A stretch of 64,000 bases of DNA from Locusta migratoria (Eukaryota > Arthropoda > Insecta > Orthoptera > Acrididae). Below are positions 62,669 to 64,000 of the stretch, in pieces; position 1 is the stretch's first letter, and every line of letters starts with the position of its first letter. The DNA lies in the NCBI GenBank assembly GCA_026315105.1, contig CM048751.1, positions 340,612,649-340,676,648 of the forward strand. The letters are read 5' to 3'. Both the position numbers and the translations under genes were made by a program. The notes beneath the pieces were generated by a model, which saw only the letters and a list, made by a program, of their open reading frames with translations, was not told the origin of the DNA and did no database searches.

Positions 62669-64000
62669 GTAGGGTACAAACTCTTGCTCATTTATTAGTG
62701 AAATGTTGTTAAATAGAAAGAACACTCTGTTACTAATTGATCATATTAATTTTGAGGCTGAATATCTTTAAGTGTATTTTGTAGTGAAATTCTGTTTCCT
62801 TGTTGCACTGTCAACTGTTGTTTCATCATTTGTGCAGCAATATTCTGGATTCAATTCAAGAATTTGAAATGTAAACACTTTTACATGATGTAACAGTGCC
62901 AGGACATTGCTCTTAAAAGATGCTACCAAAATGCTGAAATAGCTAATTGTAAACCAAAATAAAACATATTCTAAACAACACCAAATGCTTGTACAAGTAC
63001 TCACATCTTCTCGTAGAGTATTAGATTATATTTTGCAGCTATTTGTATGATCTTGAGAATTGCCACAGGTAGGCCTGAACTTGAAGGAATCAGTGAATGT
63101 TGGGATCGTGACTGCAAGGCCATTACAGCATCATTGACCTACTGGTGTGTAGTGAAAACTTTAGGAACAAGAGAATTATTTCTGCTTTCCAGGTGTGATA
63201 ATATCATTAGACACATCAGCAACAAGCAGAAATTAAGATGTGTTGTACACAAAGTGGATAAGTTAGTGTCCTGGAAGAGTAGATGGGAGTGGCTCACTAT
63301 GGTTCATTAATGATTTTGTGATGCTACCACAAAAGTGGAGAGTATTGTGTGAAAGATTCAAGCCTAAATCTTAGTGATAAAAGCTGAAGGGAGTGAAAAC
63401 TTACTTAGCACATTAACTGAAACATGAGTGGTGTATAATTCACAGAAAATTTACTGTTTGGTCTATGTGAAGGAATTACAACTGGCAGATTTATTTTCAT
63501 GTAAAGCTCTGTGGTGTTGTGCTAAAGCACAGGAGCATTCTGCAGCTTGGTATTACAGTGGGTCATGCCTCAAGTGATTAATGATGCTGTTTACTGTTTG
63601 TTAGAGCTTAACAGAAGTTATAGGCCCCTGTATTTGAGAGTTATATCAAGTAATGTGGATGTGGCACAGTAATCTTGGACTTCTCTTCTTTGCATTATTT
63701 ATTATATACTTATGCATATTACTTACACTCTACAATATAAATTATGTAGCCTCTATTTACATCCTGCAACTGTAGTTGTTACAATTAAATTAATTTTTTT
63801 TTAACTTTTTATAATGACACTTTGTATCTTTAAGAACTATGTACATTGCACTTTACAAAATAACATCCTGCACAAAAATAAGAGATGTGATTCTCAATTT
63901 CCAATTAATTTATTTGCTTTTCATGATAGCTGGCAGTTGTCGCCATTCAAAGTCACTCTACATATTGTGGATGTATTGGTTAACCACCTGACGATTCACC
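62669..64000. other. Intron 9 (continues beyond window)
   Basis: AT-rich sequence with no coding resemblance to DNAJC10 and no recognised element. Confidence 0.4.

Larger units (their letters stand above)
56495..61424 (-). mobile_element. Ty3/gypsy retrotransposon C, antisense, 5' LTR truncated
   Basis: The minus strand reads gag (61271-60006), protease/RT (to about 58900), RNase H and integrase (to 57176), then a purine tract and the 3' LTR. The first 170 or so bases of the 3' LTR on the + strand recur at 61254-61424, but the remaining part of the 5' LTR is missing and the flank starts at once. Frames are longer than in the other gypsy copies (421, 473 and 185 residues), so it decayed later or more slowly. 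Confidence 0.92.

Noticed and set aside
1..64000. CRISPR arrays, bacterial operons or a captured bacterial or viral gene cluster
   Set aside because: No regularly spaced repeats, no compact gene strings, and every substantial frame is either a DNAJC10 exon or a transposable-element protein.

Overview
The window is animal nuclear DNA, most likely from a large-genome insect of the grasshopper/locust type. It holds a protein-coding gene with small exons and very long introns, and the introns are packed with nested transposable elements whose families (RTE-like and I-like non-LTR elements, Penelope-like elements, Ty3/gypsy, Tigger/pogo, Helitron, tRNA-derived SINEs) are typical of such genomes. 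The species assignment is inference. Nothing here is prokaryotic: there are no operons, ribosome binding sites, rRNA genes or CRISPR arrays.

The only host gene I can support is on the + strand. It is the 5' three quarters of an ERdj5/DNAJC10 orthologue, an ER-resident J-domain protein disulfide reductase. Predicted core promoter and 5' UTR lie at about 1016-1550. Coding exons are 1635-1797, 1873-2086, 28764-28975, 33571-33786, 42256-42474, 50888-51230, 55450-55725 and 62532-62668. All junctions are GT-AG and all phases agree. Together they encode about 594 residues: signal peptide, J domain with HPD, thioredoxin 1 (CSHC), redox-inactive thioredoxin-like domains, thioredoxin 2 (CPPC) and the start of thioredoxin 3 (CGPC). 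The start codon is itself split by intron 1 (AT|G). The last thioredoxin domain and the ER-retrieval tail lie beyond the window.

Layout of the rest. 1-775: antisense RTE-like element. Intron 3 (26.7 kb): two decayed Penelope-like elements (3040-4375 +, 4640-6290 -), a CR1-like fragment (7960-8525), two stacked I-like elements (8530-11507, 11508-16592), the 3' half of a gypsy element (16593-18004), a nearly full-length gypsy with both LTRs (18855-24597), and an antisense RTE-like copy (25060-27893) split by a SINE (26907-27105). Intron 4: a Tigger/pogo remnant (30711-31491), a palindromic element with a 15-bp target duplication (31724-32100) and a SINE (32696-32930). Intron 5: a Penelope-type tail, an RTE-like copy, an antisense gypsy (36062-40200) and a Helitron-like element (40261-41296). 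Intron 6: one Tigger/pogo transposon (42703-50297) that contains a palindromic element, an RTE-like copy and a Penelope-type tail. Intron 7: a tail fragment and a mariner-like pseudogene. Intron 8: an antisense gypsy (56495-61424).

Two observations stand out. First, the gypsy LTRs carry a 73-nt tRNA-like module close to their 5' end, and a second, diverged LTR of the same lineage has a degraded counterpart in the same tRNA register. Second, one short structured motif (CTGATGA-like, then a hairpin, then CGAAAGCT) recurs at six loci. Its stem sequence changes while its pairing is kept, which resembles the core of the hammerhead ribozymes known from Penelope-like elements. Two of those loci are inverted dimers flanked by long target-site duplications.
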